Shown: positions 7,368 through 16,881, counted from the first letter of the stretch. The stretch: 64,000 nt of DNA from Colwellia hornerae (GCF_007954355.1 NZ_VOLR01000010.1:62001-126000), one strand, 5' to 3'. Translations and numbers: made by a program. The notes: generated by a model from the sequence alone, not told the origin.

Positions 7368-9758
7368 TTAGAATGTGTACTTTAGGCTCACACCCCAAGT
7401 TCTTGGGTCATTCCAGTTTGCTTGTACTGAATTGAGAGGCTTTGCATCACGAATTTGTGAATGTACAACAGCACGCGTAAGTATAGTTTCATCTGTTAAG
7501 TTTTTAACAAAGAAATCCATTTGTATGTTTTCTTGGATGATCCAACTTACTCGAGCATCAATCATTGCATGAGCATCAACTTTAGCTTCTGGAATATTCG
7601 TATCGAAAGCATAATAGTCATCACTATAATTCACTTGTATGTGTGGAATTAGAAATGCTCCTTTACCTAAATCGATTTCATATGTCGCAGCAAGACCAAC
7701 AGTATACTCTGGAGCCATTGCTGGAGACCAACCAGCAAAACTAAATTGACTGTCATTGTTATTTATATCTTGGCGGCCATCGATATTTCCTAAGCCAAGT
7801 AATGGACGCAACAAGTCGTTACCTACTGCAAAGTCTTCTGAAAACTCAGCATCAAGCCATGTAAATGTACCTGAAATTGATAAGTTATCTATTGGGTACC
7901 ACTGCATATCAATTTCTGCACCGGTAGTGTCTATGCCGCCACCATTTTCGTAGTATTCGAAGCTTTGGGTCGTTCCAGCATTAACACAGTCTAAAACGGT
8001 ATCTGTGCTTGTTGTATCACTACAAGCTACAGCAAATAATTGTGCTTTTACATCTTCGTATTCATTTAAAAATACCGATATGTTTAAACGCATTTCGCCA
8101 TCGAGTAATGTACTTTTCATACCTAATTCATATGATGTTACTTCTTCATTATCATATAAAGGGTCTGCACCACGAGATACAACACGACCATCGTTTGCGC
8201 CACCGGTTCTAACACCCGTAGACGCTGAAGCATAAAGCATTAGATCATCGCTTTGGTCGAACTCAATAGCTGTTTTCCACAATACCGCTGAATCATCCCA
8301 ATCTGGAATACTGTCACCGGTAAATGTTTTTTCATCCTTGTTGTAACGTAAACCACCGACTAAACGTAAATTATCTGATACTTCATAACGAAGTTGTCCA
8401 AAAGCAGCGATTGAATTTGAAGTATGTGGGTCATGATCTGGATTCCCCCAACCTGGAACAACTAACGAATCGGCTACACCATTTCCTGTGGTATCTTCTC
8501 GCCAGACCCATTCCCAGTCAGCTTCTTGATCAAAATAATAAACACCCGCGATCCACTGTAAAGGGCCATCATGATTTGATGATATTTGTAATTCTGTTGA
8601 GATAGTTTTTTGATCGTCTTGACGACCAAATCCACCAACAAAGTCTAAGCCGCCATCACTATAATCATTGTCATAAAATTGTTTACCGCTTAATTCAGAA
8701 TAGTTTGATGTCCACTTAAAATCAGCCATATCTGTATACCATTCTAAAGTGGCCGTAGCAGAAAAAGCTTCTTGCTTATCTAAAGACATTGCATTTCGAT
8801 AAACATCATAAGGCCCAGCGTCATTGCGTTCAGTGTCGCTAGGTTGATAAATATGGCCTTGGGTGACAGTGGCATTAGGGTTAAAAACACCTGAACCTGT
8901 TCCCGTTTCAGTTAACGAATAACCTGCTATTTGTTGATACCCCCAAATGGCTTCAGAGTTAGCATCTTTTTTAGAGTAATCTATACGGATCGTGGCATTA
9001 AAGTTTTCATTTGGCTCATAGCGCGTAATTGAACGAGCATAAAACGCGTTTTTTTCACGTAAATCATCTGAAGGGCCTGGTATAACGTGATTATTAATAT
9101 AACCATCATGTCTATCGGAAGCGATAACAATACGTGTTGCTAAATTATCAGCTAGAGGAATATTTATCACTCCCTCATATGCACTGCGATTGTAAGCACC
9201 CGTTGTTATTTTTATATTACCTTCAACCTCATCCATCACAGGACTGTTAGTAATGACATTAATACTTCCCGCAAAGGTATTACGACCATAAAGTGTACCT
9301 TGTGGTCCTCTTAATACTTCAATTCGTTCAATATCAACAAATGCGCCCATACCTGCTGTTGTTGTTGGAACATAAATGCCATCTTGAAATATTCCTACAA
9401 TTTGTTCAGCAATACCTGTGCCGGCTACACCCACTTCATTTGTACGAGCACCACGCATTGCTGGGCGTACTTCACCACCAGAGCTACCTATTTTCAATCC
9501 AGGTACGACTTGTTGTAAGCCTGTAATATCAACAATTCCCGCTCGTTCCAGATCATCTGGCCCTAACGCTGTTATAGACGAAGATACTTCTTGTAGATCT
9601 TGAGAGTGGCGGTTAGCAGTAACGATAATTCTTTCAATTTTGTTGGAGTCGATATTTTTAGATTCTTCTTCTGCATATACAGATTGACTCAAACAAGCAT
9701 TGAAGACTGCCAACGCGATAGTGGATTTAACAAGTTTTCTTGATGTAACTGGCTTCAT
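7368..9758 (-). CDS. TonB-dependent outer membrane receptor
   Basis: 796 residues from the ATG at 9758, which has AGGGG seven bases upstream; the GTG at 9779 would add seven residues and is less likely. A signal peptide ends near SVYAEEE. The TonB-box-like ERIIVTANR is followed by a plug domain (about 55-170: VVPGLKIGSSGGEVRPAMRGARTNEVG and VEVLRGPQGTLYGRNTFAGSINV), then a beta-barrel with GMKSTLLDGEMRLNISVF and DFFVKNLTDETI, ending on phenylalanine. It imports a large or scarce solute across the outer membrane. Its promoter contains the same palindrome as the symporter operon, so it is probably the outer membrane step for the same substrate. Confidence 0.95.
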   Translation of the reverse strand: MKPVTSRKLVKSTIALAVFNACLSQSVYAEEESKNIDSNKIERIIVTANRHSQDLQEVSSSITALGPDDLERAGIVDITGLQQVVPGLKIGSSGGEVRPAMRGARTNEVGVAGTGIAEQIVGIFQDGIYVPTTTAGMGAFVDIERIEVLRGPQGTLYGRNTFAGSINVITNSPVMDEVEGNIKITTGAYNRSAYEGVINIPLADNLATRIVIASDRHDGYINNHVIPGPSDDLREKNAFYARSITRYEPNENFNATIRIDYSKKDANSEAIWGYQQIAGYSLTETGTGSGVFNPNATVTQGHIYQPSDTERNDAGPYDVYRNAMSLDKQEAFSATATLEWYTDMADFKWTSNYSELSGKQFYDNDYSDGGLDFVGGFGRQDDQKTISTELQISSNHDGPLQWIAGVYYFDQEADWEWVWREDTTGNGVADSLVVPGWGNPDHDPHTSNSIAAFGQLRYEVSDNLRLVGGLRYNKDEKTFTGDSIPDWDDSAVLWKTAIEFDQSDDLMLYASASTGVRTGGANDGRVVSRGADPLYDNEEVTSYELGMKSTLLDGEMRLNISVFLNEYEDVKAQLFAVACSDTTSTDTVLDCVNAGTTQSFEYYENGGGIDTTGAEIDMQWYPIDNLSISGTFTWLDAEFSEDFAVGNDLLRPLLGLGNIDGRQDINNNDSQFSFAGWSPAMAPEYTVGLAATYEIDLGKGAFLIPHIQVNYSDDYYAFDTNIPEAKVDAHAMIDARVSWIIQENIQMDFFVKNLTDETILTRAVVHSQIRDAKPLNSVQANWNDPRTWGVSLKYTF

Positions 9759-9857
9759 GGATAACCCCTGTTCTTTCACTTAAAAATTTAAGTGCATATT
9801 ATTATAATTAGTGTCAGCTATGGGATATTTATTGGCTATATATTACCCATCCTTATA

Positions 9858-9886
9858 TTTATACTTCGAAGTCACTTTGATGTCAA
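9858..9886 (-). promoter_or_regulatory. Sigma-70 promoter of TonB receptor with tandem operators
   Basis: On the minus strand TTGACA (9881-9886) and TATAAA (9858-9863) are separated by exactly 17 bases. The spacer and flanks hold two overlapping copies of the locus palindrome: 9861-9874 (12 of 14 matches to TGACTTCGAAGTCA) and 9872-9885 (11 of 14). A protein bound there would block polymerase, which fits a repressor. Confidence 0.82.
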
Positions 9887-10035
9887 GTAAGTAACGTTTA
9901 AGTTTATATTCAATTATTACAACTCTTGCTAAAAAATCCTTTAATAAACACGTAAAACTTACAATCACCTGTTTTAAAACAGTTAAAAAACTAAAACTAA
10001 AATAAGAAGTAAAGTGTAAATAAGCAATAACCCTA

Positions 10036-10049
10036 TGACTCCGCTGTCA
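10036..10049. promoter_or_regulatory. Operator-like palindrome, weak copy
   Basis: TGACTCCGCTGTCA matches 11 of 14 positions of TGACTTCGAAGTCA. It lies 150 bp beyond the TonB receptor promoter and could be a secondary site. Confidence 0.4.
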
Positions 10050-10180
10050 ATAAGTCACTTTAAAATCAATAATATGAACAAAGTCTAAATGTAAATTGTG
10101 GTATTTATAACTATTATTTAGATATTAGTTGAATTTAGTCTGCTATTCAGGTGATTTACAAGGCTTATGATCCCTGCTAA

Positions 10181-10194
10181 TGACTCCGAAGTCA
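10181..10194. promoter_or_regulatory. Operator-like palindrome
   Basis: TGACTCCGAAGTCA matches 13 of 14 positions of the palindrome at 1751-1766. It lies upstream of the decayed reading frames at 10243-10650, suggesting these once belonged to the same regulon. Confidence 0.6.
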
Positions 10195-10408
10195 CCATGA
10201 GTGCCATAGATTGATGATTAATGATTAACAACTAATAACCCATCATGAGATATAGCGTTAACGATAAATCCACCATAGTCACTATCATGGTTTTACTCAT
10301 GAGCTTATTTGCTTAGATGCAAGCTATTAGCTTACTTGGTATTACCATTCCATTTAGCCTACTAAGTAATGAAACGTCTACTCACTCGGTTGAGCAAGTT
10401 ATTGTCTG

Positions 10409-10648
10409 ATGGATGCCATGGAAGAAAGTAGCAAGAGTGGGGATACACCGTTTGTCCAATGTCATGGCAATGATATGTTCTCTTACATGAATGAAAATAA
10501 AGATTTTAATGACTTAACAATCAAAATGATGAATCAAGTTTTCCGATATAATTTCTATAAATTTAGTTGGAGAAAGCTATCTCGGTTTGTGCCCCACAGC
10601 GAGTTAGAGCTAACTGTCACTAATGCCACACTACTGTCTAAGATCTGA
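10409..10648 (+). pseudogene. Remnant of an O-methyltransferase-like gene
   Basis: The 79-residue frame contains GDTPFVQCHGNDMFSYM followed by about 20 residues ending MMNQVFRYNFYKF. This resembles the region just before the catalytic domain in hydroxyneurosporene-type O-methyltransferases (pattern tG.tpf...hG...F.y........M). The glycine-rich SAM-binding motif that should follow is absent, there is no good ribosome site, and the upstream frames carry stops. It is called a broken gene rather than a small protein. The similarity is judged by eye and short. Confidence 0.45.
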
Positions 10649-11062
10649 AATATTAATTTAGTCCTCGCAGCCTCTTCCTAGCGCACTTTGGGAAAGTTTA
10701 TTAAATGAGTTTTTAGAAAGTTTTCAAAATAGAAATACCCGATAACGGGGTCATAGTATCGTGCCTGCATATACAGTAATTGAACTAAGGCGCCCTATGC
10801 TCCTCTCGCAAAATTAGTAAACATATATGTTAGCGGTATGATCGGAAAGCAGGACTACATTTTCGAGAAGGCGTAATGACTAATGAGCACAACGTTACCT
10901 ATTTATCTAAACTAGTATTTCTTTATGACGGGCTATATCACAGAATAATTATTAAAAAGTAAGGCAATCACTTTTAAATCACAACTTTGTCACAAAATAA
11001 CAACCACTGACTAAATTATTTGATTGTATTAAATAAAATACATTTACGCCTTAATAAACGGA

Positions 11063-11118
11063 AAATAATGGTTGGCTAAAATAAGTGAACGTAGTGAACA
11101 AATAGCCAACTATTATTT
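11063..11118. repeat. Imperfect inverted repeat (copy A of an intergenic repeat)
   Basis: 16-base arms AAATAATGGTTGGCTA (11063-11078) and TAGCCAACTATTATTT (11103-11118) pair at 15 of 16 positions around a 24-base loop. Parts of the loop and right arm (TAAAATAAG, GAACAAATAGCCAACT) and the downstream GCTTGAATACC recur at 14153-14248. Confidence 0.6.
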
Positions 11119-11432
11119 GTCCTGCTTGAATACCCTGTTAATTAAGGGCTGTAGGAACAGAAGCCTATAATTGAGAAATTATAAATATTATTTTTTGTAG
11201 TTAAGTGAGTAACTCTACGTGCAATTTACTGGTTAATATTTACGTCAATACTGAACTATTTTATTAACATTTCTAAAAGGTCCCTGCTTTGATAGATTTT
11301 TAACAGACATGATTACATTGCGCTAGACCATGATTTCGATGTTAAGGGAAAGTCGTGTTATGCGTATCAATTATTGATAAAAATCTCCCTGATCGGAGGT
11401 GCGATTTAGTTGGCTAAAATGTTGCGTGCAGT

Positions 11433-11460
11433 AAAAAAAGCCATTATCTGCTTTAATGGC
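11433..11460 (-). terminator. Rho-independent terminator
   Basis: A 7-bp GCCATTA/TAATGGC stem is followed on the minus strand by a run of seven T. It lies about 60 bases downstream of the small membrane protein gene at 11521-11709. Confidence 0.8.
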
Positions 11461-11520
11461 TTATACATTAACCTAATTAAACATACATTTTTTTGATAGT
11501 TTTTCCTTTAGTTACCCGGA

Positions 11521-11709
11521 TTAAGGTTCCTCTTTAACAAAGCGCAATGAATAGCCTTTAAATGACTTGTTTAAGATAAATCTCATACAATACATTGATA
11601 CTGGAATCGCCACGATATATCCCGCAATAGCACCAAACACAGTTGCTCGCCAAAAGAAACTCCACCACACTAGATTTGATTTAGACCAAGAAAATTCAAC
11701 TTTTTCCAT
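11521..11709 (-). CDS. Small hypothetical membrane protein
   Basis: 62 residues with one long hydrophobic segment, about residues 20-46 (FWRATVFGAIAGYIVAIPVSM), and a basic C-terminal end. A good AAGGAG ribosome site lies eight bases before the ATG and a terminator follows, which supports a real gene. It is not recognised as a named family. It is on the same strand as the downstream-read amidohydrolase but separated from it by about 100 bases. Confidence 0.65.
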   Translation of the reverse strand: MEKVEFSWSKSNLVWWSFFWRATVFGAIAGYIVAIPVSMYCMRFILNKSFKGYSLRFVKEEP

Positions 11710-11813
11710 AGTAATACTCCTTATTTCACTTGAACTTCAACATAAAATTAACACTCTAGATATAATTGCTTAAAATAAGTAGCGATGAAGTATCTGCTAA
11801 CTATCTATTACCC

Positions 11814-13274
11814 TTATTCAACAATTACCTGTTCTTTTTTGACTGCCAATGTATCTCTTTTTATCGGCCTACCACGCAAAATTATAGTATCGATACTATT
11901 CCATGACTCAATTGAAATTAATGGATTTTTTTTAAGTAATAATAAATTAGCCATTTTACCAACTTCGACCGTACCGTAATCATTATCAATTTTAAATTGT
12001 TTAGCATTGTTAATAGTTGCAGCCGCTAGTACTTCCTCTAGCGATAGTCCTGCATCAGCCATCGCTTTCATTTCTTGGAACGTCGTTAGTCCTGGTTGAT
12101 TGGCAAAGCTAGGACTACCCGGAAAATCAGATGCTAACAATAGGGGGTGCTTAGATTTGTTCAAGTAATTAATCACTATGTTCCCCTTCCCGATCCGGCC
12201 ATATAAAAATGCATCTGAAATTGCTTTATCAGGCATTCCATCAAAACCAATGCGAAGCTCGTCTATAAACCATTGCGCTTGCGGAGTTTTATACCAATCT
12301 AGCAGTGACTGTGGCGTAATAGATAAAAACTCAGTTGAGTCAACAATGTCAGCAAGCATGACTTCGCCTAAACCTGCTATGACTCTTTGTGTCGGCATAT
12401 AACCTACTTTTTCATCAACTATGTGGTCGAGTACTTGAGATATCTCTTTAGAGATAACGCGCTCTCGAGCATATTCACCCCAATTCCACATTCCATGTGC
12501 GATAACGTCAACATCTGCCGCTAGCGCTAATTGCTGCATGTCTAAAGCATTTGCGTGCGCTAAAATAGGTAAGTTCACTTTTCCAGCAGACACTTTAATT
12601 CGTTGAAGTGTTTTAGGTGAAAGTATTGGCCATTGGCTCGCATTGCCATATCCGTTTTCAAAATAGATTTTTATGCAAGAAGCACCCGATTTATAAATTT
12701 TTTGTACAACACTTTCTACTGAATTAGCCTCATGCTCTAAAGCATGCTCATCAACTAAATAAGTAAACATTGATTTAGATTGATCGTCTTTCTTCTCGAC
12801 ATAAGGAAAGGTCTCCTTTGACGTAATAACCTCACAACGAAAATAATCAGGATGATCTACAGCTGATGTAAAATGTTTAAAGTTCAAACCAGGATTAGGG
12901 TCAAGGAGTTGTGTGACTCCGTAATATAAAAAACTTCTGGGTTGTTGAGCAAAGTAAGCCGCTGCAATTTTTGGATTTTTAACTGAGATTGGCTCAACAC
13001 CGAATCCCATACCAGGGATTGATGAAACGTGAGCATGACTGTCCATTAAGCCCGGTGTTAAGAATTTTCCTGAGCCATTTATCTTAAAATCAAAAGGAAT
13101 AATTTTATCTTGGGTGATCTTAGCAATGCGACCATCCTCCACCAACACGTTCATATGCCGTTGAGGAGCTTTTAGGTGGGATGACACAACAGTGACATTT
13201 TCAATCAGTACGGTATTTTTTGAAAATGCTGTAAAAGAGGATACTAAAACAGCAAATAGTAATACTTTAATCAT
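11814..13274 (-). CDS. Secreted amidohydrolase (imidazolonepropionase-like, COG1228)
   Basis: 486 residues from the ATG at 13274, preceded by GGAAG. This start gives a signal peptide (MIKVLLFAVLVSSFTAFS), whereas the longer open frame adds 31 unlikely residues. Metal-binding motifs of the amidohydrolase superfamily are visible: LTPGLMDSHAHV (HxH), ILAHANALDMQQLALAADVDVIAHG (two later histidines) and LLLASDFPGSP (late aspartate). The C-terminal FKIDNDYGTVEVGKMANLLLLKKNP is the standard composite-domain ending. It probably hydrolyses a peptide-like or cyclic amide in the periplasm; the substrate is not predictable. Confidence 0.88.
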   Translation of the reverse strand: MIKVLLFAVLVSSFTAFSKNTVLIENVTVVSSHLKAPQRHMNVLVEDGRIAKITQDKIIPFDFKINGSGKFLTPGLMDSHAHVSSIPGMGFGVEPISVKNPKIAAAYFAQQPRSFLYYGVTQLLDPNPGLNFKHFTSAVDHPDYFRCEVITSKETFPYVEKKDDQSKSMFTYLVDEHALEHEANSVESVVQKIYKSGASCIKIYFENGYGNASQWPILSPKTLQRIKVSAGKVNLPILAHANALDMQQLALAADVDVIAHGMWNWGEYARERVISKEISQVLDHIVDEKVGYMPTQRVIAGLGEVMLADIVDSTEFLSITPQSLLDWYKTPQAQWFIDELRIGFDGMPDKAISDAFLYGRIGKGNIVINYLNKSKHPLLLASDFPGSPSFANQPGLTTFQEMKAMADAGLSLEEVLAAATINNAKQFKIDNDYGTVEVGKMANLLLLKKNPLISIESWNSIDTIILRGRPIKRDTLAVKKEQVIVE

Positions 13275-13495
13275 AGGACTTCCATGTCGGATAGATAAAA
13301 TAGTTATCACCTTATTATATGGCAATAAAATTGTTAGTTTAAATTTTCGAGTGACCAACACAATCAAGCCTTACTGACTTATTAAGCGGATGGTATAATT
13401 AAATTATTACCTCTATTGTTGACATTTACACGGTTCGATTTAATTGAATTTATCCCCTTTAATAATTGCCCTCTTGGGTTAAGCCGGTTTTGATT

Positions 13496-13714
13496 TTACG
13501 CTGAACTTTCAGTATCTGTAGAACAGGAAAGATCATTTTTTAATATTAAGACAATGAGATAAACGATATTAAGTGGCGGAACAATACATAACACAATGCC
13601 AATTAATGTAGCAATTTTAGCAGAAGATGTTTTGCGTTTACCTAAGTAATAACTTATCGCACCAACAATGAACATAGAATAAAAAACCAGTTCACCAACA
13701 AATGAAATATTCAC
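13496..13714 (-). CDS. Small hypothetical membrane protein
   Basis: About 72 residues with two hydrophobic segments (LVFYSMFIVGAISYYLG and IATLIGIVLCIVPPLNIVYLIVLIL) separated by a basic GKRKTSS loop. The GTG at 13714 is preferred because AAAGGA lies seven bases upstream. An ATG at 13732 would add six residues but has a poorly spaced GGGG. No family is recognised. The double hairpin in the membrane with a short charged loop suggests a small integral inner membrane protein. Confidence 0.6.
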   Translation of the reverse strand: MNISFVGELVFYSMFIVGAISYYLGKRKTSSAKIATLIGIVLCIVPPLNIVYLIVLILKNDLSCSTDTESSA

Positions 13715-13823
13715 TATATAATCCTTTCGCATATTCCCCAATAAAGGGTAATGTTTGTTCTGATAAATGTCATGAGGGAAAATTTGTCAACACAGACCTG
13801 TTATCGTTTATTTATAATAAAGG

Positions 13824-14075
13824 TTACGCCTTTTTAATAAGGCCAATAATAAACAGCAGCAACGCTGCACCGGCAGTTGCGGTAACAATTGAACCAACTA
13901 ACCCACCTGCAGATATGCCTAAAAAACTAAAAACAAAACCACCGAATGCGGCACCTATGACGCCGATAACTATATTACCCAGTAAGCCAAAACCACGACC
14001 TTTCATTAGAATTCCAGCCAACCAACCAGCAACAGCACCAATGGCTAAAAATATAATTAATTCTTTTATGTCCAT
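13824..14075 (-). CDS. GlsB/YeaQ/YmgE family stress-response membrane protein
   Basis: 83 residues from ATG 14075 (GAGA upstream), the usual length of this family. The sequence is three small glycine-rich membrane segments with the family motif GAVAGWLAGILMKGRGFGLLGNIVIGVIGAAFGGF. Members (transglycosylase-associated protein family) are inner membrane proteins linked to general stress in other bacteria, with no proven biochemical role. An upstream in-frame ATG at 14099 is possible but adds non-conserved residues. Confidence 0.9.
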   Translation of the reverse strand: MDIKELIIFLAIGAVAGWLAGILMKGRGFGLLGNIVIGVIGAAFGGFVFSFLGISAGGLVGSIVTATAGAALLLFIIGLIKKA

Positions 14076-14552
14076 AATCTCATCTCTGTTTAAAAACACC
14101 TAGGTACACTAAAACCTAACAGTCAACGCCTCAAGAGAAGCAATAAAATAATCAGTTAAAATAAGCCAAGCAAGAACAAAAGCCAACTGTTTTTTGCCGT
14201 TATTGATGAGTTTACTTATAAAAGCATCATTGCTAGTGCTTGAATACCTCCCTAAGTAAAAGAGTCATTGATGTTTAACCGCTTTTATTTAACTTAAACC
14301 TAAGGGAGCAACGAATCTCAAGTGAAATAATGAGTCAATAAAGATGACCGTTGCTAAGTTATTAAATAGTATAAAGGGCACTTGCCTGATATTCTCAGAT
14401 TGAAAGACCATAATCACGTTATATAAAGATAGATTATTTACAAGCCTTTCAATTGCGCTTAAACTATTATTAATTTTTACCAATATAATAAAAACAAGAT
14501 CCATTCAAGGCGAGACACAATTCGTCATATTCTTAAAATAAATAGGTCAATT
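14076..14552. other. Intergenic region without a supported gene
   Basis: About 480 bases between the YeaQ-type gene and nhaB. It holds copy B of the intergenic repeat (14153-14248). A 71-codon minus-strand frame here has no ribosome site and no recognisable content, so it is not called. Confidence 0.6.
14153..14189. repeat. Intergenic repeat copy B
   Basis: Short arms CAGTT (14153-14157) and AACTG (14185-14189) enclose TAAAATAAG and GAACAAAAGCCAACT, which are shared with copy A at 11063-11118. Both copies are followed by GCTTGAATACC (11124 and 14238), so they derive from the same repeat family. Confidence 0.45.
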
Positions 14553-16127
14553 ATGCAACAATCCTTCATGAGTGCATTTTATAAAAACTTTCTCGGCAAT
14601 TCGCCAGAATGGTACAAGCTGGCAATAATCTCATTTTTAGTGATCAACCCTATCCTCTTTTTCTATGTCGACCCTTATACTGCGGGTTGGGCATTAGTTA
14701 TAGAGTTCATATTCACTTTAGCTATGGCATTAAAATGTTACCCGCTGCAACCCGGCGGTTTATTAGCGATTGAAGCTATTGCCATCGGTATGACGTCACC
14801 GGCTCATGTAAAACATGAATTAATGATTAACTTTGAAGTAATTCTGCTACTAATATTTATGGTGGCTGGAATATACTTTATGAAGACTTTATTGCTCTTT
14901 TTGTTCACGAAAATAGTGACTAAAATCCGTTCAAAAATAGTGGTCTCTTTATTATTCTGTTTTTCAGGCGCATTTTTATCAGCCTTTTTAGATGCACTGA
15001 CGGTAATTGCGGTTATTATCAGTGTTGGTCTCGGTTTTTATTCTGTCTATCATAAAGCCGCATCCTTAGGAGAAGACCACTCTTCTGACCATACAGATGA
15101 TGACAACATAAAAAGTGACTTGCAAAGTTTTAGGGGATATTTACGTAACCTATTAATGCATGCTGGTGTTGGTACTGCTTTAGGTGGTGTCTGTACTATT
15201 GTTGGCGAACCACAAAATTTAATTATTGGTCAACAAGCGGGGTGGGACTTTATTGAATTCGCTATTCGTATGTCGCCAGTTACTATCCCCGTATTTTTTT
15301 CCGGCTTAATAACCTGTGCTTTATTAGAAAAATTCAAATGGTTTGGTTATGGTGTCGCCCTACCAGAAAATGTTTATCAGATATTACGTGACTTCGATAT
15401 TGAAGAAAGTAAAAATCGCAACAAAAGTGATAATGTAAAATTAGTCGTGCAAGGGTTAATTGCCGTTTGGTTGATTATCGGCTTAGCATTACATTTAGCG
15501 CCGGTTGGCTTAATTGGTTTATCCGTTATTATACTTGCGACCGTATTCACTGGCGTAACTGAAGAGCATCAAATTGGCCATGCCTTTGAAGAAGCATTAC
15601 CTTTTACTGCGCTATTAGCGGTATTTTTAGCCATAGTTGCGGTGATTGTTGATCAACAGTTATTCACCCCTGTCATTACTTGGGTATTAACTTTTGAAGG
15701 TAATATGCAATTAGTAATGTTTTATTTGGCTAACGGCGTACTGTCTATGGTCAGTGACAACGTTTTTGTTGGCACGGTATACATTACTGAAATTGAAAAA
15801 GCACTTTCTTCTGGAATAATAAACCGTGATCAATTTGATTTACTGGCTGTTGCTATTAACACAGGTACCAACTTGCCAAGTGTCGCTACGCCAAATGGTC
15901 AAGCTGCATTTTTATTCCTATTAACTTCGGCGCTTGCTCCATTAGTTAGGTTGTCATATGGCCGTATGGTTATTATGGCTTTCCCTTATACTATCGTATT
16001 GACTATTGTCGGTTTACTGGCTATTTCTTCAGGTCATTTAGAGGAATCAACGCAAGGTTTTTATGAGTCTGGTTTAATTCAGCATCATAGTGCTAAAGAG
16101 GGTGCTTCTTCTTCAGAAGAACACTAA
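14553..16127 (+). CDS. nhaB: Na+/H+ antiporter NhaB
   Basis: 524 residues, close to the usual NhaB length of a little over 500, with about 12 membrane segments. The N-terminus ([25 protein letters not shown]) and the segments [40 protein letters not shown] and [15 protein letters not shown] are characteristic of NhaB. It extrudes sodium in exchange for protons at the inner membrane, important for a marine cell. It is followed by dsbB, an order conserved in many gammaproteobacteria, but fadR, often its other neighbour, is absent. Confidence 0.96.
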   Translation: MQQSFMSAFYKNFLGNSPEWYKLAIISFLVINPILFFYVDPYTAGWALVIEFIFTLAMALKCYPLQPGGLLAIEAIAIGMTSPAHVKHELMINFEVILLLIFMVAGIYFMKTLLLFLFTKIVTKIRSKIVVSLLFCFSGAFLSAFLDALTVIAVIISVGLGFYSVYHKAASLGEDHSSDHTDDDNIKSDLQSFRGYLRNLLMHAGVGTALGGVCTIVGEPQNLIIGQQAGWDFIEFAIRMSPVTIPVFFSGLITCALLEKFKWFGYGVALPENVYQILRDFDIEESKNRNKSDNVKLVVQGLIAVWLIIGLALHLAPVGLIGLSVIILATVFTGVTEEHQIGHAFEEALPFTALLAVFLAIVAVIVDQQLFTPVITWVLTFEGNMQLVMFYLANGVLSMVSDNVFVGTVYITEIEKALSSGIINRDQFDLLAVAINTGTNLPSVATPNGQAAFLFLLTSALAPLVRLSYGRMVIMAFPYTIVLTIVGLLAISSGHLEESTQGFYESGLIQHHSAKEGASSSEEH

Positions 16128-16164
16128 AGTTAATCTTTAGTTTTCCCTTTGATTTTTTATAAAT

Positions 16165-16187
16165 AAAGCGCCCGTGTGGCGCTTTTT
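16165..16187 (+). terminator. Rho-independent terminator after nhaB
   Basis: AAAGCGCC and GGCGCTTT form an 8-bp stem with a 5-base loop, followed by TT. It separates nhaB from dsbB. Confidence 0.85.
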
Positions 16188-16242
16188 ATATATTCAGATA
16201 GCAAAATAAAACGATAACAATGAACATGACTAAGGAAAAATT

Positions 16243-16761
16243 TTGAAATTTTTAAGTGATCTATCAGTAAACACCCGTGCTTGGCAATTACTTGCTCTTA
16301 GCGCTTTTGGTTTAGAATTATCAGCACTTTATTTCCAATATGTGATGGGCTTGGCTCCTTGCATTATGTGTATTTACCAACGAACCGCACTATGGGGAAT
16401 ATTCTTTGCTGGCATAGTAGGCAGCATGGGTAATAAAAACAGTGTCTTGCGCTTAGTCGCCTTTTCACTATGGGGTGTTGGCGCTATATGGGGCTTATTG
16501 ATTGCCATTGAGCATGTTGACATCCAATCCGCTACTTTATCATTTCTCTATAGCTGTGAGTTTGTACCTAACTTTCCTAGTTGGGCGCCCTTACATGAAT
16601 GGTTGCCTTCTCTATTTGAAGCAACAGGTGATTGTGGTGATATTAATTGGCAATTTTTTGGCTACACTATGCCACAAATGATGATTGTTGTTTTTGGTGG
16701 CTTCACAGCGGCTTTAGTGGTTATTTTATTAGCTCGACTTATTGATAAAAGATCACTGTAA
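16243..16761 (+). CDS. dsbB: Disulfide bond formation protein DsbB
   Basis: 172 residues with four membrane helices. Both redox pairs are present: Cys40-Ile-Met-Cys43 in the first periplasmic loop and Cys105/Cys131 in the second. DsbB reoxidises DsbA and passes electrons to quinones. The start is TTG at 16243 with AAGGA seven bases upstream, so translation probably begins at a non-AUG codon. Position after nhaB is as in other gammaproteobacteria. Confidence 0.96.
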   Translation: MKFLSDLSVNTRAWQLLALSAFGLELSALYFQYVMGLAPCIMCIYQRTALWGIFFAGIVGSMGNKNSVLRLVAFSLWGVGAIWGLLIAIEHVDIQSATLSFLYSCEFVPNFPSWAPLHEWLPSLFEATGDCGDINWQFFGYTMPQMMIVVFGGFTAALVVILLARLIDKRSL

Positions 16762-16769
16762 TATTTGAA

Positions 16770-16791
16770 ATGCAGCTTTGTCGCTGCTTTT
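16770..16791 (+). terminator. Rho-independent terminator after dsbB
   Basis: A 5-bp GCAGC/GCTGC stem with a 6-base loop, followed by TTTT, lies ten bases after the dsbB stop. Confidence 0.7.
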
Positions 16792-16881
16792 AAATAAATA
16801 CGCATAGAACGCAATAGTCAAATTATAAGGCTTTAATGGCCTAAACTAACGACTCTTATTGTTTTAAACTATAGCCTCACA

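Larger units (their letters stand above)
9887..11432. other. 1.5-kb region with no intact gene
   Basis: No convincing complete coding sequence was found. The stretch holds two operator-like palindromes (10036, 10181), a decayed reading frame with an O-methyltransferase-like fragment (10243-10650) and a 16-bp inverted repeat (11063-11118). A frame starting at ATG 10243 is interrupted by stops after about 23 and 53 codons. It looks like an eroded part of the catabolic locus. Confidence 0.6.

Noticed and set aside
8005-8605. Plus-strand frames inside the TonB receptor gene
   Set aside because: They are antisense to a clear receptor coding sequence and have no ribosome sites or domains.
10409-10648. 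79-codon frame as an intact small gene
   Set aside because: It has the pattern of an internal methyltransferase fragment, lacks a ribosome site and follows interrupted frames.
14289-14504. 71-codon frame as a small membrane protein
   Set aside because: No ribosome site, weak composition and no similarity to a known family.
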